The notes: generated by a model from the sequence alone, not told the origin. A stretch of 64,000 nt of DNA from Mucilaginibacter sp. SMC90 (GCF_022811725.1 NZ_CP094527.1:3782001-3846000); one strand, 5' to 3'; numbered from the stretch's first letter, positions 19,016 to 28,209 are shown. Made by a program: numbers and translations.

Positions 19016-19072
19016 TTGAGACAAATCGACAAAAAGTTGAACAGATTTTCCAGATGCCAATGGCTTACTTTG
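19016..19072 (+). promoter_or_regulatory. Second copy of the regulator site and promoter
   Basis: 19016-19043 is base-for-base the same as 12911-12938 in front of susC. The -7-like box TTACTTTG (19065-19072) is at the same spacing. Sequence between block and box differs from the first copy, so selection on the block is more likely than a recent duplication. The leader to the hydrolase start is about 85 bases. It marks the start of a second operon running to 24687. Confidence 0.68.
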
Positions 19073-19162
19073 GTTTCAAAATAAATCCAATAATAAATCG
19101 TACTGCAAATTCTATTAAAGACAATATAGTCAATCGTATTTTTCAGTACACAGCTAATTTTT

Positions 19163-20248
19163 ATGAAATTTAAGATACTAACCTTAATTATTGCAGGGGT
19201 AACTCTTACTACAGCCGCTTTTTCTCAAAGCAAGGTGATCAGTCCTGATAAAGTTTGGACAGCCGAAAAGGCTGATGAATGGTACAAAAAACAGCCCTGG
19301 CTTGTTGGTGCCGACTACATCCCGGCAACAGCCATAAATCAACTGGAAATGTGGCAGGCCGATACTTTTGATGCAGCTACCATAAACAAAGAACTTGGTT
19401 GGGCCGAAGGCATTGGGATGAATACGATGCGGGTGTTTTTGCATAGCCTTGCCTATAAAGCCGATCCCGCAGGATTTAAATCACGTATCAACCAGTTTTT
19501 GACAATTGCCGATAAGCACCACATCAGGCCGTTATTTGTTTTTTTCGACGATTGCTGGAATAAAGTGCCTCAAATTGGCAAACAGCCCGCGAAAAAATTA
19601 GGGATCCATAATTCGGGTTGGATGCAGGACCCCGGCGACCCGGCTTACAAAGAAACGTCGGGTTACCCGGCCCTGGAAACGTATGTAAAAGATATACTAA
19701 AAACCTTTTCGCACGATAAGCGCATACTACTTTGGGACCTTTACAACGAACCTGGAAATAGCGGCAAGGTAAGTACCAGCCTGCCTTTGCTTATTAAAAT
19801 ATTTACCTGGGCGCGGGAGGTAAATCCGGAGCAGCCTGTAACAGCAGGCCTTTGGAACTGGAGCGAGAAGTTTAGTGAACTTAACAAATTTCAGCTGGCA
19901 AACTCAGATGTTATTTCATACCATTGCTATGACAACCCTGCCGAGCATTTGCGCACAATTGAACTTCTGAAGCTTTTTGGCCGGCCTTTAGTATGCACCG
20001 AATACATGGCCAGGCCGCGTAACAGCACCTTCGCAAACACATTGCCGATACTAAAAAAACAAAATGTTGCGGCTATTAACTGGGGCTTCGTTGACGGAAA
20101 AACTAACACTAAATATGCCTGGAGTGCCCCAATGCCTGATGGTGCCGAGCCCGCATTGTGGTTTCATGAGATTTTTAAAGCCGATGGAACCCCTTATAAA
20201 AAAGAAGAAACAGATTTAATTAAAGAGCTAACAGCTGCTAAGCCGTAA
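19163..20248 (+). CDS. Secreted clan GH-A glycoside hydrolase (cellulase/GH5-like)
   Basis: 361 residues with a signal peptide (to AAFSQ, about residue 22) and a TIM-barrel. The acid/base Glu is in LLWDLYNEPGNS (about residue 198), the nucleophile Glu in LVCTEYMARP (about residue 279), and NTMRVFLH and YHCYDN fit clan GH-A. The substrate (beta-glucan, mannan or xylan) cannot be settled from the sequence. First gene of the operon behind the second copy of the 28-bp site. Confidence 0.82.
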   Translation: MKFKILTLIIAGVTLTTAAFSQSKVISPDKVWTAEKADEWYKKQPWLVGADYIPATAINQLEMWQADTFDAATINKELGWAEGIGMNTMRVFLHSLAYKADPAGFKSRINQFLTIADKHHIRPLFVFFDDCWNKVPQIGKQPAKKLGIHNSGWMQDPGDPAYKETSGYPALETYVKDILKTFSHDKRILLWDLYNEPGNSGKVSTSLPLLIKIFTWAREVNPEQPVTAGLWNWSEKFSELNKFQLANSDVISYHCYDNPAEHLRTIELLKLFGRPLVCTEYMARPRNSTFANTLPILKKQNVAAINWGFVDGKTNTKYAWSAPMPDGAEPALWFHEIFKADGTPYKKEETDLIKELTAAKP

Positions 20249-20344
20249 CTCATTAACAGGATGGTTTGAGCGTAGGCACGATTGAAATATACCGTACTAC
20301 TCAAACGATATAAACATAACCAACAACTATCATTTTTTAAATTT

Positions 20345-21115
20345 ATGAAAAATTACAAATTGATCATTAGTGCATTGGCATTGTTTTTTGCCGCTACTTC
20401 GGTAAATGCACAAACCAACGCTTCTGATAAACCGGAGCTTAAAATAAATACACTTAGCCCCGCCGAAAAAAAAGAAGGATTTAAGCTGCTTTGGAATGGC
20501 AGGGATGCAACGGGATGGCGCGCCATTTTTAAAGAAAGTTTTCCTGTAAAAGGCTGGAACATGCAAGATGGTATCCTTACAGTTCATGCTTCAAATGGAA
20601 AGGAAGAAGGCTCTGGCGGTGATATTGTAACGACCAAAGAATACTCGGCTTTTATATTAAAGTTTGATTTTAAGCTTACACCGGGAGCTAATAGCGGTAT
20701 TAAGTATTTTGTTACCGAGGAAGAAAAGACCGAAAAATCGGGTATCGGCCTGGAGTACCAGGTACTGGATGATGACCTGCACCCTGATGCAAAATTAGGT
20801 AAAGATGGCGACCGCAAGCTGGCATCGCTTTACGATCTTATTCCATCAAACAAGCCAGCTTCAATCATTAAACCAATTGGCGAATGGAATAGCGGCGAGA
20901 TAAGGGTTTATCCGGATAATAGGGTAGAGCACTGGCTTAACGGTGTTAAAGTAATATCCTATATCCGCGGGTCGAAAGAATTTAAAGACCTGGTAGCTGT
21001 CAGCAAGTATAAAATATGGAACAACTTCGGCCAGGCAGCTAAAGGTCACATACTGATACAGGATCACGGCAATACGGTATCATATCGCAACATCAAAATA
21101 AAAGAACTTAAGTAA
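20345..21115 (+). CDS. DUF1080 (3-keto-glycoside hydrolase-type) secreted protein
   Basis: 256 residues from the ATG at 20345 (MKNYKLI). An upstream in-frame TTG reading to 20282 has no signal-peptide logic. Signal peptide to SVNAQ. The concanavalin-like DUF1080 domain is recognisable by GFKLLWNGRDATGWRA, DGILTVHASNGKEEGSGGDIVT, GANSGIKYF, LEYQVLDD and GHILIQDHG. Some members of this family hydrolyse or lyse 3-keto-glycosides made by Gfo/Idh/MocA oxidoreductases, and two of those follow here. It is directly followed by an oxidoreductase gene. Confidence 0.87.
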   Translation: MKNYKLIISALALFFAATSVNAQTNASDKPELKINTLSPAEKKEGFKLLWNGRDATGWRAIFKESFPVKGWNMQDGILTVHASNGKEEGSGGDIVTTKEYSAFILKFDFKLTPGANSGIKYFVTEEEKTEKSGIGLEYQVLDDDLHPDAKLGKDGDRKLASLYDLIPSNKPASIIKPIGEWNSGEIRVYPDNRVEHWLNGVKVISYIRGSKEFKDLVAVSKYKIWNNFGQAAKGHILIQDHGNTVSYRNIKIKELK

Positions 21116-21120
21116 TCGCA

Positions 21121-22470
21121 ATGATGGAAAATTCGAGAAGAGAATTTATAAAGAAAACAGCCATTGCGGCAGTTGGCACTTACGTTGGCATGTCGGCGAA
21201 AAGCTATGCCAATATCATTGGCGCTAATGACAGGGTACGTGTAGGCGTTGTCGGATTTTCGGATAGGTTTAAGGATACGCTGTTTCCCTGCTTTTTAAAC
21301 CATAACAAAGAGCTGAATTTTGATGTTGTCGCTTTGTCCGATCTGTGGAATTATCGTCGCGGTTTAGGTGTAGAACATATAAAGCATAAAATAGGGCATG
21401 ATATCACTGCCTGTAAAAATAACGATGAACTTTATGCACTCAAAGACATTGATGCAGTAATCATTAGTTCGCCGGATTTTGCACATGCCTCGCATGCTAT
21501 TGAAGCAGTAGGGCATAAGAAGGACGTTTATTGCGAAAAGCCCTTTGCCGAAACAATGGATGATGCCCGGGCTGCGCTGAAAGCGGTACGCGCATCAAAA
21601 CAGATCCTACAGATTGGATCACAACGCCGCAGCGGACAAAATTACCAGGCGGCAGCAGAATTTATTAAGCAAGGGAAGTTTGGCGATATCACCATGGTTG
21701 AATTGAGCTGGAACGTTAACCAACCCGGACGCTGGCGGCGGCCCGATCTCGTAGCTAAATTAAAAGAGGAAGATACTGATTGGAAACGTTTCCTGCTAAA
21801 CCGGCCATATGAACCTTTCAACCCAAGGATATACCTGGAATATCGCTTGTTTTGGCCTTATTCATCCGGAATGCCCGGGCAATGGATGAGCCATCAGATT
21901 GATACGGTACATTGGTTTACCGGCTTGCCGCATCCGCGCAGCGTAACTGCCAATGGTGGTATTTATCAATGGAAAGATGGTCGCCGCAACTGGGATACCA
22001 CCACCGCCGTTTTTGATTACGGCCCTTTAGATGATATGAGCAAAGGCTTTCAGGTTGTGTTTACTTCACGTATGCATAACGGCGATGAGAAACCCGCAGA
22101 GATCTATTATTCAAACGGGGGGGAGCTAAACCTGATCACCAATACCATATCCCCTCAAGGCGGATTAACTGCAAGGGCTGCTTCTGCCATGCACATGCAG
22201 CCAAATTTACTGCCGGAAGTAAAGCTTGCAGCGCCATCAGCAGCTGCGGCATCTGCCAATACCGGGGCAGATATATTGAGTTCAAACCACATGCGCAACT
22301 GGATGGAATGTATCCGGTCACGTAATGAGCCCAATGCGCCTGTTGAAGCGGGTTATCATCACTCAATCGCAAATATTATGACCAATGCAGCAGTACATAC
22401 CGGCGCAAAAGCCATATTTGATGAAAAAAGTCAAGAGGTATTAGTAAATGGCAAAGTATTTAAATATTAA
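21121..22470 (+). CDS. Gfo/Idh/MocA oxidoreductase with Tat-type signal
   Basis: 449 residues. A twin-arginine leader (SRREFIKKTAIAAVG) precedes a Rossmann nucleotide-binding domain (VRVGVVGFSDRFKD; IISSPDFAHASHAIEAVGHKKDVYCEKPFAE, with the EKP motif) and the C-terminal alpha/beta domain (SWNVNQPGRWRRPDL, HQIDTVHWF). Predicted exported sugar oxidoreductase, plausibly oxidising C3 of a glycoside given the DUF1080 neighbour. It overlaps apbE by 23 bp. No [ST]GA[ST] flavinylation motif is seen, unlike the second copy. Confidence 0.87.
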   Translation: MMENSRREFIKKTAIAAVGTYVGMSAKSYANIIGANDRVRVGVVGFSDRFKDTLFPCFLNHNKELNFDVVALSDLWNYRRGLGVEHIKHKIGHDITACKNNDELYALKDIDAVIISSPDFAHASHAIEAVGHKKDVYCEKPFAETMDDARAALKAVRASKQILQIGSQRRSGQNYQAAAEFIKQGKFGDITMVELSWNVNQPGRWRRPDLVAKLKEEDTDWKRFLLNRPYEPFNPRIYLEYRLFWPYSSGMPGQWMSHQIDTVHWFTGLPHPRSVTANGGIYQWKDGRRNWDTTTAVFDYGPLDDMSKGFQVVFTSRMHNGDEKPAEIYYSNGGELNLITNTISPQGGLTARAASAMHMQPNLLPEVKLAAPSAAAASANTGADILSSNHMRNWMECIRSRNEPNAPVEAGYHHSIANIMTNAAVHTGAKAIFDEKSQEVLVNGKVFKY

Positions 22471-23491
22471 AAGAAAGTGGCTCGTTATAATTTTTTTGTT
22501 AAGCTATTGGATACAAGCGAAAAACGAGGCTTTAGGACAGGAACACCTCAATAAATTTCATATCGAGGGCTACTCGCAGGGCACTACTTACCAAATCACC
22601 TACTACGCGGCCGACAGCGTAGTTACACAAAAGGAAACGGATAGTTTGCTGGCGCGTTTGGATAGATCGGTATCATTGTATCAGCCCTCGTCGCTGATCT
22701 GTAAGTTTAACAAGTCTGCAAAAGGTATAATTATTGATGAGCATTTTAAAGTGCTTGTAAAAAAGGCACTCGAAATAAATAAGGCTACAAATAATAAAGT
22801 TGATATCACTGTAAAACCCCTGGTTGACGCCTGGGGTTTTGGAGTAAAAAAGCCTGCGAAATTTCCGGATAGTGCGGCTGTGAAAAATATTTTGAAAAAC
22901 GTAGGCAGCGATAAGATCTGGTTAAAGGGACTGTTCCTGCACAAAAAAAAGCCTGGAGTACAAATAGATTTAAACGGCATTGCCCAGGGTTACGCAGCCG
23001 ACTTGCTTGCCAATTTTTGTGAGCAGCGGCACGTTCTTAACTACGTTGCGGAGATTGGAGGCGAACTGCGCATAAAAGGCCACAAGCCCGACGGCGAGCA
23101 ATTTAAAATAGGCATTGAAGCCATTGACGGAAATGACATAAACCCAGGCCCGCTGCGGAAGATAATTGAACCCGGAGACGGCGCTGTTACCACATCAGGT
23201 AATTATCGTAAGCATTTAGAAGCAGGAGGCAGGCAAATTTCTCATATTATGGATCCTAAAACCGGCTATCCTACCCAAAATGAAATGATCAGTGTTACTG
23301 TTTGGGCAAAGAACGGCATCACAGCCGATGGGTACGACAATGGCTTTATAGCTATGGGACTGAAAAATTCACTTCGGTTTTTGGCCGGCAAAACGGATAT
23401 TGGCGCTTATATTATTTACAAAAAGCCCGACGGAAGTATTGCTGATACAGTAACCGCAGGTTTTAAAGGTTATATAAAATTGAAAAAATGA
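22448..23491 (+). CDS. apbE: FAD:protein FMN transferase ApbE
   Basis: 347 residues with an N-terminal signal/anchor (about 8-25, WLVIIFLLSYWI). ApbE motifs in order: LDRSVSLYQPSSLICKFN, VDAWGFG, VQIDLNGIAQGYAADLL, VAEIGGELRIKG, DGAVTTSGNYRKHLE, SHIMDPKTGYPT and a Mg2+ site NGITADGYDNGFIAMG. ApbE attaches FMN covalently to Thr/Ser in D-x-x-[ST]-G-A-[ST] motifs of exported redox proteins. The next gene, overlapping by 4 bp, encodes such a motif. An apbE inside a glycan operon without Nqr/Rnf genes is unusual. Confidence 0.93.
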   Translation: MAKYLNIKRKWLVIIFLLSYWIQAKNEALGQEHLNKFHIEGYSQGTTYQITYYAADSVVTQKETDSLLARLDRSVSLYQPSSLICKFNKSAKGIIIDEHFKVLVKKALEINKATNNKVDITVKPLVDAWGFGVKKPAKFPDSAAVKNILKNVGSDKIWLKGLFLHKKKPGVQIDLNGIAQGYAADLLANFCEQRHVLNYVAEIGGELRIKGHKPDGEQFKIGIEAIDGNDINPGPLRKIIEPGDGAVTTSGNYRKHLEAGGRQISHIMDPKTGYPTQNEMISVTVWAKNGITADGYDNGFIAMGLKNSLRFLAGKTDIGAYIIYKKPDGSIADTVTAGFKGYIKLKK

Positions 23492-24687
23492 AAAGAAGGA
23501 TTTTTCTTAAAAATACTGGGCTAATGGCTGGAGGCCTTTTACTAAGTCGCATGGACGCAGCGCAGGCAGCGGGGACTGATGCTTTGAAGATTGGTGTTAT
23601 TGGCTGTGGAGATCGTGGCAAAGGCGTGATGCAGGTAATGAACCAGATGCCTGATAAATTTAAAATTGTAGCAGTATGTGACGTTTTGGACTTTCGTTTA
23701 ACCGAAGCTCAAAAACTCAGTAAAGGGTCCCCTTATAAACAATACGCCGATTACAGGCAGTTATTGGATGATGCCGCTGTAGATGTGGTATTAATTGCCG
23801 TTCCGCTTAATATGCATTATCCGGTGGCTACAGCGGCACTTAAGGCAGGTAAGCACCTGTACCTTGAAAAAACAATGACCTATGATATTGACCAGGCCCT
23901 GCAATTGGTAAAGCTGGCCAAGAGCAGACCTAAACAGATTGTTCAGGTTGGTCACCAGTATCGTTATTCGCCGCTTTATTACAGGGTTAAGGAAATGATA
24001 AACAAAGGATACCTTGGGAAAATCACCCAGATTGATTGCCGCTGGGACAGAAACGGAAGTTGGCGCAGGCCGGTGCCAGACCCCTCACTTGAAAGGCAGA
24101 TCAACTGGCGCATGTATAAGGAATATTCAGGTGGTTTGGTTGCAGAATTATTATCACACCAAATTGATTTTATTAACTGGGCATTTGATACCCATCCCAC
24201 CGAATTTCACGCAATGGGCGGCATCGATATCTACAAAGATGGACGTGAAACCTATGATAACGTGCAGGTGATGATGCGATATCCGGAGCAAGGAATAGTT
24301 GGCAACTTTGGTGCAACCTGCGGAAATGCCCGCGATGGCTTTTTATTTAAAATAAAAGGGGATTTAGGCACCGTTTCTATGTTGACAGATCAGGGAATGT
24401 TTTATCCGGAGAAGCAACTACTCAAAGAAAAAGGGCTGGTTGATGGTGTTACAGGAGCAACCAGGATCACGTGGAACAAAGAAGGAGGGACGCCAATTCT
24501 TCCTGAGCCAACTAAAGATGGTACATGGTATGCCCTCAATGCTTTTTTTGAGAAGATACAGTCGGGACAATTGCCTGATTCAAATATATTTACCGGCTCC
24601 AGAACAGCTATCTGTGTTCATCTTGCCAATCGGGCCTTGTATAATAAAGAAATAGTTAACTGGAAAGATGAATATACAGTGAGTTGA
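23488..24687 (+). CDS. Gfo/Idh/MocA oxidoreductase with flavinylation-like motif
   Basis: 399 residues. Tat-like leader (MKRRIFLKNTGLMAGG), then a Rossmann domain (LKIGVIGCGDRGKG; VLIAVPLNMHYPVATAALKAGKHLYLEKTMT) and a C-terminal domain (QIDCRWDRNGSWRRPVPD, LLSHQIDFINWAF). Residues 319-325 read DGVTGAT, matching the ApbE target pattern D-x-x-[ST]-G-A-[ST]; the acceptor would be Thr325. The start codon overlaps the apbE stop (ATGA). Inferred role: exported glycoside dehydrogenase, possibly carrying covalent FMN. The motif match is seen; the modification is inference. Confidence 0.87.
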   Translation: MKRRIFLKNTGLMAGGLLLSRMDAAQAAGTDALKIGVIGCGDRGKGVMQVMNQMPDKFKIVAVCDVLDFRLTEAQKLSKGSPYKQYADYRQLLDDAAVDVVLIAVPLNMHYPVATAALKAGKHLYLEKTMTYDIDQALQLVKLAKSRPKQIVQVGHQYRYSPLYYRVKEMINKGYLGKITQIDCRWDRNGSWRRPVPDPSLERQINWRMYKEYSGGLVAELLSHQIDFINWAFDTHPTEFHAMGGIDIYKDGRETYDNVQVMMRYPEQGIVGNFGATCGNARDGFLFKIKGDLGTVSMLTDQGMFYPEKQLLKEKGLVDGVTGATRITWNKEGGTPILPEPTKDGTWYALNAFFEKIQSGQLPDSNIFTGSRTAICVHLANRALYNKEIVNWKDEYTVS

Positions 24688-24806
24688 TACTATTATTCCG
24701 TAAACCAGCCTATGCAGCTTTTAACGGTTAAATAATTGAAATTTTCAGTAATCCTTGTTGGTGAAACATTTTATTTTTTGAAACGCTGCGAAGCAACTAT
24801 GAAACA

Positions 24807-24845
24807 AAAAAAGGCTTTTACGATATCGTAAAAGCCTTTTTTGTT
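24807..24845 (+). terminator. Terminator at the end of the PUL operon
   Basis: AAAAAAGGCTTTTACGATAT continues into its exact complement CGTAAAAGCCTTTTTT, a perfect stem with T run. It ends a few bases before the IS3 insertion point at 24851. Confidence 0.85.
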
Positions 24846-24890
24846 TCAAGTGTCGCGTCCTGAAATAAGTTGACACTCAAGTTGACTTAT

Positions 24891-25283
24891 ATGGAAAAAC
24901 GAACAAAGAATGTAAGTAGGCGCAGTCAGCGCGATTACAGCCTTGCCTTTAAGTTGCAGGTCGTGCAGCAGGTTGAAAAAGGCGAACTGACCTATAAAAA
25001 GGCTCAAAAACATTACGGGATCCAGGGAAGGAGTACGGTATTGGTTTGGTTAAGGAAACATGGTACCTTAGATTGGACATTACCCAAACAGTACACCTTG
25101 GAAAACGATCGGGAACTTAGTCCGGAACAGCGGATCAAACAATTAGAAGCAGCATTAAAAGATGAACAGGACAAGAACCTGATCTACAAGACCATGTTCG
25201 ATATCCTGCAGCAAGAGCACGGTGTTGCATTGCCAAAAAAGTCTTTGCCCAAGCAATCCAAAGGCTCAAAGCCAAAGGAATAG
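24891..25283 (+). CDS. IS3-family transposase OrfA
   Basis: 130 residues from the ATG at 24891; the longer reading from 24870 begins inside the terminal repeat. The helix-turn-helix segment (about 12-65: YSLAFKLQVVQQVEKGELTYKKAQKHYGIQGRSTVLVWLRKHG) is followed by a coiled coil with leucine spacing (about 85-115). A heptamer A AAA AAG at 25235-25241, in the correct phase, would allow a -1 shift into the orfB frame, which is open from that point. Confidence 0.9.
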   Translation: MEKRTKNVSRRSQRDYSLAFKLQVVQQVEKGELTYKKAQKHYGIQGRSTVLVWLRKHGTLDWTLPKQYTLENDRELSPEQRIKQLEAALKDEQDKNLIYKTMFDILQQEHGVALPKKSLPKQSKGSKPKE

Positions 25284-26143
25284 TGAGCCTGTCAAAGGCT
25301 TGCAGGTTGTTTGGGATCAGCCGTCAGGGCTATTATCAAAAGCAGCAGCGCATAGAAAAGCGTTTAAAAGAACTTAGCCAGGTAAAAGCGGATGTGATTA
25401 AAGAACGAATCCATTTGCCCAGGTTGGGTACGCGTAAGCTTTATCATCGTTTAGGTAAACAGATCAGAAGCAAGGGAATAAAGATAGGCAGAGATGCTTT
25501 ATTCGATTTTCTGCGTTCGGAACATATGCTGATCAAACCAAAGCACTCTTATCATAAAACGACGAACTCCAAGCACTGGTTACATAAGTATCCTAACTTA
25601 CTTAAACACAGGAAAGCGGCAACGAGGCCTAACGAAGTATGGGTAAGCGATATTACTTATATCGACACTAAAGCAGAGACCGCATATCTTAGCTTGATCA
25701 CTGATGCTTATTCAAGAAAGATCGTAGGATATCATCTGCATCATAGCTTGCACACAGATGGTGTGGCTGCTGCCATGCAAATGGCTGTCAGACATGAGCA
25801 GATCAAAGCGCCATTGATACATCATTCGGATAGAGGTTTGCAATATTGCTCAGCACAATATCAGCAGTTGTTGGCCAAACATCAGATTACCCCATCTATG
25901 ACGGATGGATATGATTGCTATCAGAATGCTTTGGCAGAACGCATCAACGGCATTATTAAAAACGAGTTCCTGGTGGTTAAACCAGCAGATATACAGCAGG
26001 CAAGGGTAATGATTGCAGAAGCTATTAAACTTTATAACTGTCGAAGGCCTCATTTGGCTTTAAATTATCAAACACCACAATTTGTACATCAACAAAAAAT
26101 CCTTGCTGGTATCGACCAACAAGGACTATCTTTAAATCATTAA
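25283..26143 (+). CDS. IS3-family transposase OrfB (DDE integrase core)
   Basis: 286 residues read from a GTG overlapping the orfA stop (TAGTG). Contains HTH_21 (KACRLFGISRQGYYQKQ; LGTRKLYHRLG) and the rve core: first Asp in VWVSDITYIDT, second in HHSDRGLQYCS, Glu in NALAERINGIIKNEF. It is probably produced as an OrfAB fusion by -1 frameshifting at 25235-25241, with KVFAQAIQRLKAKGI joining the two parts. Confidence 0.92.
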   Translation: MSLSKACRLFGISRQGYYQKQQRIEKRLKELSQVKADVIKERIHLPRLGTRKLYHRLGKQIRSKGIKIGRDALFDFLRSEHMLIKPKHSYHKTTNSKHWLHKYPNLLKHRKAATRPNEVWVSDITYIDTKAETAYLSLITDAYSRKIVGYHLHHSLHTDGVAAAMQMAVRHEQIKAPLIHHSDRGLQYCSAQYQQLLAKHQITPSMTDGYDCYQNALAERINGIIKNEFLVVKPADIQQARVMIAEAIKLYNCRRPHLALNYQTPQFVHQQKILAGIDQQGLSLNH

Positions 26144-26687
26144 TTTCTGTCAACCTATTTTAGGACGACTCAAAGGTACCCCCACTTGGATTATCTTCGA
26201 ACGACTTTATGCAAAATCTAAAGGTAATTTTACATATGTTACTACTGTGAAGGAGGTAGATTTTGCAGGGGGAATTTTAAGAATATTGCTTTTTTTATCT
26301 CACAAATAACTGTTAATCAAATATATAAAAAATATAAAATCACTCGCATGAGCAGTTCGATGAGCATCTGCATCGCACAATTTTGCTGCAGGAGAACGGA
26401 TTAGGAATGCTAAACCCAACAGGATTAAATTTACTAAAGAATTGTTAGTTGAAAAACTTGAGGTTTTGTATTGGCAAAAATAATACGTTTCGACGCTCTC
26501 AGACACTTAAATGAAAAGAGAAAAGCTTGAAGCAAAATATTGAGGCTTTTTGCTACATTTAGAATTGAAGACTATCAGCATTCACTTAGTAAATAGTTTT
26601 CTCAATGAACTAAAATCAATCTACTAATGATATTTTCTAAAAAGAACCTATCTTTTATCAAGGGCACTGAAAAATTCTATTAGACAA

Positions 26688-26728
26688 AACAGGGTTGAAA
26701 ATTTAGGTTTTCAACCCTGTTTTTTTTA
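26688..26728 (+). terminator. Perfect hairpin terminator in the IS3-IS1182 gap
   Basis: AACAGGGTTGAAAA (26688-26701) pairs with TTTTCAACCCTGTT (26708-26721), followed by a T run. The remainder of 26176-26757 is AT-rich with no gene I can support. One short open stretch on the plus strand (about 26391-26483) could be a degraded tail. Confidence 0.8.
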
Positions 26729-26757
26729 TTTTAAGGTGTCGAAAGAAAGACATCAAG

Positions 26758-28209
26758 ATGCTTGCCCAACAACAACAAATCCAGTTCAGCGTATTTTCAG
26801 GCTTATATGATCTGATCGTTCCGAAAGACAATCTTTTGCGGAAGATCAATGACCTGGTAGATTTTACCTTTATCTATGATGAACTGGTCACCAAGTATAG
26901 CATTACCAATGGCAGGACAGCCGCAAGTCCTGTACGGATGTTCAAATACTTGCTATTAAAAACGATCTACACCGTTTCAGATGTCGATGTGGTGGAACGT
27001 TCGCAATATGATATGTCTTTCAAATATTTCCTGGAGATGTCCCCGGAAGAAGGCGTTATCGATCCAAGTTCATTGACCAAGTTTAGAAAGCTGAGGCTGA
27101 AGGATAATGATCTTTTAAACCTACTTATCAATAAGACAGTGGCCATAGCCATTGAAAAAGGGATCATCCGCAGTAAGTCCATCATTGTTGATGCCACACA
27201 TTCTCTGTCAAGGTCAAACCCCTATTCAGCATTGGAAGTATTACGGGAGCGCTCGAAACTGCTCCGCAAAGCGGTATATGCTATCGATGAAGATATGAAG
27301 GTAGGTATGCCGGAAAAGAACACTACGGACGAATTGGAAAAAGAATTGGCCTATTGCAGCGCATTGGAAAAGTATATTGAAGCTGATGAGCCTTTATGCC
27401 AAATACCTGCGGTAAAAGAAAAGCTGAACTTATTGAAGGAGACGGTGGCAGATACGCAGGAGCATTATACGCTATCCAAAGACAAGGATGCCAAAACAGG
27501 CCATAAATCAGCTGATAACTCTTTCTTTGGTTACAAGACCCATTTGGCGATGACCGAAGAACGCATTATTACCGCTGCGGTGGTCACCTCGGGTGAAAAA
27601 GGCGATGGTCCGGAACTCCCCAAACTTTTGGAGATCAGCCAGGAAAATGGTATTCAGGTAGAAACGATCATTGGGGATTCGGCTTATTCAGGAAAAGAAA
27701 ATCTTGAAATGACAAGCGAACAAGATATTAAGATAGTGGCTAAACTAAACCCTATCATCACTCAAGGGGGCATAAAAGAAGAAGACAAATTCGATTACAA
27801 CAAAGACGCAGATATGTTTGTCTGCCCCACAGGGCACCTGGCTATCCGAAAGGCTCGACAGGGAAAGAAGAACAGAGGGAAAAACCAGGCAAACACTTAT
27901 TAATTTGATGTTGAAAAATGCAAAGTATGTCCATTAAGGGATGGTTGCTACAAGCCGGGGGCAAAAACCAAAACCTACTCCGTCAGTATCAAATCTGATA
28001 TGCACTTGCAGCAAATGGCTTTTCAGGAAACGGCAGAATATAAAGAAAGCATCAAACACAGGTATAAGATCGAAGCGAAGAACAGTGAACTGAAAAACGT
28101 TCATGGCTATGATCGGGCGATAGCCTATGGCATCGAAAATATGCAAATCCAGGGCGCATTAGCCATCTTCACCGTCAATCTGAAAAGGATTATCAACCTG
28201 ATCGGATAA
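26758..28209 (+). pseudogene. IS1182-family transposase with an internal stop
   Basis: Full frame of 484 codons. The N-terminal DUF772-like part is QFSVFSGLYDLIVPKDNLLRKINDLVDF ... TSPVRMFKYLLLKTIYTVSD-like; the DDE core includes SIIVDATHS, FFGYKTHLAMTEE and IIGDSAYSGKEN; the C-terminal zinc-binding part is CKVCPLRDGCYKPG followed by KHRYKIEAKNSELKNVHGYDRA. TAA at 27901-27903 interrupts it exactly where homologous reading continues in the same frame (NTY, stop, FDVEKC), so one nonsense change (Tyr codon likely) inactivated it. Terminal repeats were not identified. Confidence 0.85.

Larger units (their letters stand above)
24851..26172 (+). mobile_element. Complete IS3-family insertion sequence
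   Basis: 1322 bp. Imperfect terminal inverted repeats lie at 24851-24875 and 26148-26172 (20 of 25 positions match; the shared inner end is GTTGACA). AAG directly flanks both ends (24848-24850 and 26173-26175), the 3-bp target duplication expected for IS3 elements. It contains orfA, orfB and a slippery A AAA AAG at 25235-25241. All parts look functional, in contrast to the other elements of the island. Confidence 0.9.

Noticed and set aside
24870..24890. Upstream start for IS3 orfA
   Set aside because: It lies in the terminal inverted repeat; the ATG at 24891 gives the normal family N-terminus.
26300..26506. 68-codon minus frame between IS elements
   Set aside because: Composition reflects the AT-rich strand; no start context and no similarity seen.
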